Made by a program: the position numbers and the translations under genes. A stretch of 15,706 bases of DNA from an uncultured Eubacterium sp. GTDB taxonomy: Bacteria > Bacillota > Clostridia > Lachnospirales > Lachnospiraceae. This document shows positions 14,435-15,706 of this stretch, one piece after another. Positions within the stretch are counted from its first letter, which is position 1, and each line of letters begins with the position of its first letter. A model generated the notes under the pieces. That model was not told where the DNA came from and ran no database searches. It worked only from the letters and a program-made list of their open reading frames with translations. The DNA is taken from positions 46,701 through 62,406 of the forward strand of contig CAJTSV010000004.1 of the NCBI GenBank assembly GCA_910579075.1. The letters run 5' to 3'.

Positions 14435-14958
14435 CAGACATCCTCCCTGTGTTCAAATTCCAGCTTCAGCCGCTGGTATTCCGTTGTAAGATTCAGTGCC
14501 AGATAGTCTGGAATTTCGTTTAAAAACATTTCCAGCTCCGCAATTTCCTCAAAATCATCGTCTGTCAAATCTTTCTTCTTTACAAGGCACTGGTATCTGT
14601 CAAACTTTTCCCTTAAGGAAACAGACATTTCATCTGCCTGAAAATATCCTTCTACAATACCCCCCCCCATACGGAACATTGGACAAACCATCCTTTACTA
14701 TCATCTTCTTTTCCAGATCATAAATAACCGCATTCGAAATGCTGTTTAAGATAAACGGCGAATGGGTTGATACAATAAACTGAATATTTGGAAACATCGC
14801 CGTCAGCATGCCAAGTATCGTCCTCTGCATTTCCAGGTGCAGATGCGCTTCTATCTCATCAATCAATACCATTCCCGGAATATAAAAATCAAACGAATAA
14901 TTTGTCTGTTTTTCCATCCGGATAATTTTAAAAACCCCGGACTGCCACATGGTACGCC
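14434..14958 (-). pseudogene. Septu-type (PtuA-like) AAA ATPase, C-terminal remnant with frameshift
   Basis: Only the last ~170 residues of an ABC/OLD-like ATPase remain. Visible are RMEKQTNYSFDF, the Walker B MVLIDEIEAHLH, and FIVSTHSPFILNS with the H-loop region. After a frame change come IVEGYFQADEMS and DDFEEIAELEMFLNEIPDYL. Walker A and the ABC signature, expected several hundred residues upstream, are missing: homology starts near 14940, just after the end of the DUF4132 gene. At 14660-14668 the coding strand has nine G. Eight or five would keep the frame (YGGG or YGG then IVEGYF); nine shifts it and leads to a stop at about 14630. Its own stop overlaps the start of the HNH gene. Not expected to be functional. 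Confidence 0.82.
14660..14668 (-). repeat. Homopolymeric G9 tract causing a frameshift
   Basis: Nine C on the plus strand (G on the coding strand) inside the ATPase remnant. Long G runs are prone to slippage and could in principle switch a gene on and off, but they are also a common site of sequencing error. Confidence 0.85.
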
Positions 14959-14960
14959 TT

Positions 14961-15706
14961 TCAGCCGGTTCCCTGCCTATCCCGAATCTGTTCCAGTATA
15001 AACGGATCCCGAATCTTCTTATCTTCTGCCAGCAGCACAATTTTCGACATTATCTCTGCCGTCTTTGGGTCTTCATCCACAAATGGCAGAAACAGCTTTC
15101 CCCTTTTCTGGCTGTGTACCGGAAGGATATGCAGCATCGTGCCGCCTTCCTGATGCACCGTGCCGCTCCCAAGGTGCACATGATAGGTTCCGCGCGTGCC
15201 ATAAATCAGCGCATGATTTTCCTTCAAATCCACATTCTGGATTTTAAATAAAGGCAGATTAAACTTCACAACTGCCCGCCGCATCTCTATGGTGGAATGG
15301 CTGGCCTGCGGGTCCACGCCGCCTGCATGCGCCACACTGACTGCCATGTCCACATCCCGCATTACCTCACTGTATATCAGCTCCGGCACCTGTCCGATTG
15401 GAAGCGGTTCAAAGGTCCGGCGGTCAGAAAACTGCACCCATTCGAGTGTCGGCGCTTCGATATCACTCGGCGAAAACCAGTCTGCAAGCGCATAAATCTT
15501 TGCAATGATATTTTCTTTATAAAAAATCTTCTGTAAACCTTCCTCATAGTCCGCAATCCAGCGCCGTCCTTTCAGGCAGGCAGCGGTTTTTTTCGGCTGA
15601 ATCTGATTTCCGGCAAATACCCTGGACACATCCAGCCCGAGTTCTTCCGGCAGCCTGACATACAGTTCCCGGAATACCTGGCGGAACGGCTGGCGCAGCT
15701 GGCAGT
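14961..15706 (-). CDS. DUF4132 domain protein, C-terminal part (runs off the window)
   Basis: The visible 247 residues are the C-terminal end of a large DUF4132-type protein; the frame stays open to 15706, so the N-terminal part lies outside. Marks are QPFRQVFREL, FAGNQIQPKKT, ADWFSPSDIEAPTLEWV, EVMRDVDMAVSVAHAGGVDP, LPVHSQKRGKLFLPFVDEDP and AEDKKIRDPFILEQI. The last is where relatives normally end; eight further residues (RDRQGTG region) precede the TGA. Functions of DUF4132 proteins, which include E. coli YehI, are not established. An internal GTG at 15629 is not the start, since homology continues upstream. It is directly followed by the truncated ATPase on the same strand. Confidence 0.85.
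   Translation of the reverse strand, partial: CQLRQPFRQVFRELYVRLPEELGLDVSRVFAGNQIQPKKTAACLKGRRWIADYEEGLQKIFYKENIIAKIYALADWFSPSDIEAPTLEWVQFSDRRTFEPLPIGQVPELIYSEVMRDVDMAVSVAHAGGVDPQASHSTIEMRRAVVKFNLPLFKIQNVDLKENHALIYGTRGTYHVHLGSGTVHQEGGTMLHILPVHSQKRGKLFLPFVDEDPKTAEIMSKIVLLAEDKKIRDPFILEQIRDRQGTG

Overview
The window looks like chromosome of a gut-type anaerobic Firmicute, most likely a Lachnospiraceae or close clostridial relative. The grounds are moderate GC, strong AGGAGG-type ribosome binding sites, near-consensus sigma-A promoters with 17-nt spacers, a riboflavin operon in the order ribD-ribE-ribBA-ribH behind an FMN riboswitch, and proteins that read like clostridial members of their families. 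This is a judgement from sequence reading, not from a search.

Layout. Positions 1-2926 lie on the minus strand: an FGGY-family sugar kinase (1259-2869) followed by tryptophanyl-tRNA synthetase trpS (124-1215), ending in a long hairpin (50-104). A short divergent promoter region (2870-3041) separates the kinase from a plus-strand pair. That pair is a cytoplasmic GH13 alpha-glucan hydrolase with an unusual repetitive Ala/Asn/Asp-rich linker and helical tail (3042-4928), and an aldo/keto reductase with a two-[4Fe-4S] ferredoxin-like tail (4955-6094). A strong bidirectional terminator (6266-6312) divides these from the convergent riboflavin operon (6374-9932, minus). That operon has its FMN riboswitch at 10105-10213, an attenuator hairpin at 9958-9979 and a promoter at 10233-10261. 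Together RibD, RibE, RibBA and RibH cover the route from GTP and ribulose-5-phosphate to riboflavin apart from a dephosphorylation step.

Upstream of rib lie a compact palindromic intergenic element (10298-10402), a small DUF3990 ADP-ribosyltransferase-fold protein (10422-10982, minus, GTG start) and a LacX-type aldose-1-epimerase-like protein (11038-11913, minus). A 164-bp MITE-like element with 33-bp terminal inverted repeats (12044-12207) sits 6 bp upstream of the epimerase -35 box. Beyond it a divergent NSS-family sodium-dependent transporter (12369-13730, plus) has an odd Shine-Dalgarno/hairpin/ATG leader, and its 3' end is tandemly duplicated.

The right end (13919-15706, minus) is the most unusual part. 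It holds the C-terminal part of a DUF4132 protein running in from beyond the window, directly followed by the wreck of a Septu-like (PtuA/PtuB) defence pair. The ATPase has lost its N-terminal half, including Walker A, and is frameshifted at a run of nine G. The HNH nuclease partner has lost its HNH core and carries an in-frame TAA exactly at the deletion point. This looks like a decayed defence system rather than a working new one.

I saw no tRNA, rRNA, CRISPR array or complete insertion sequence.
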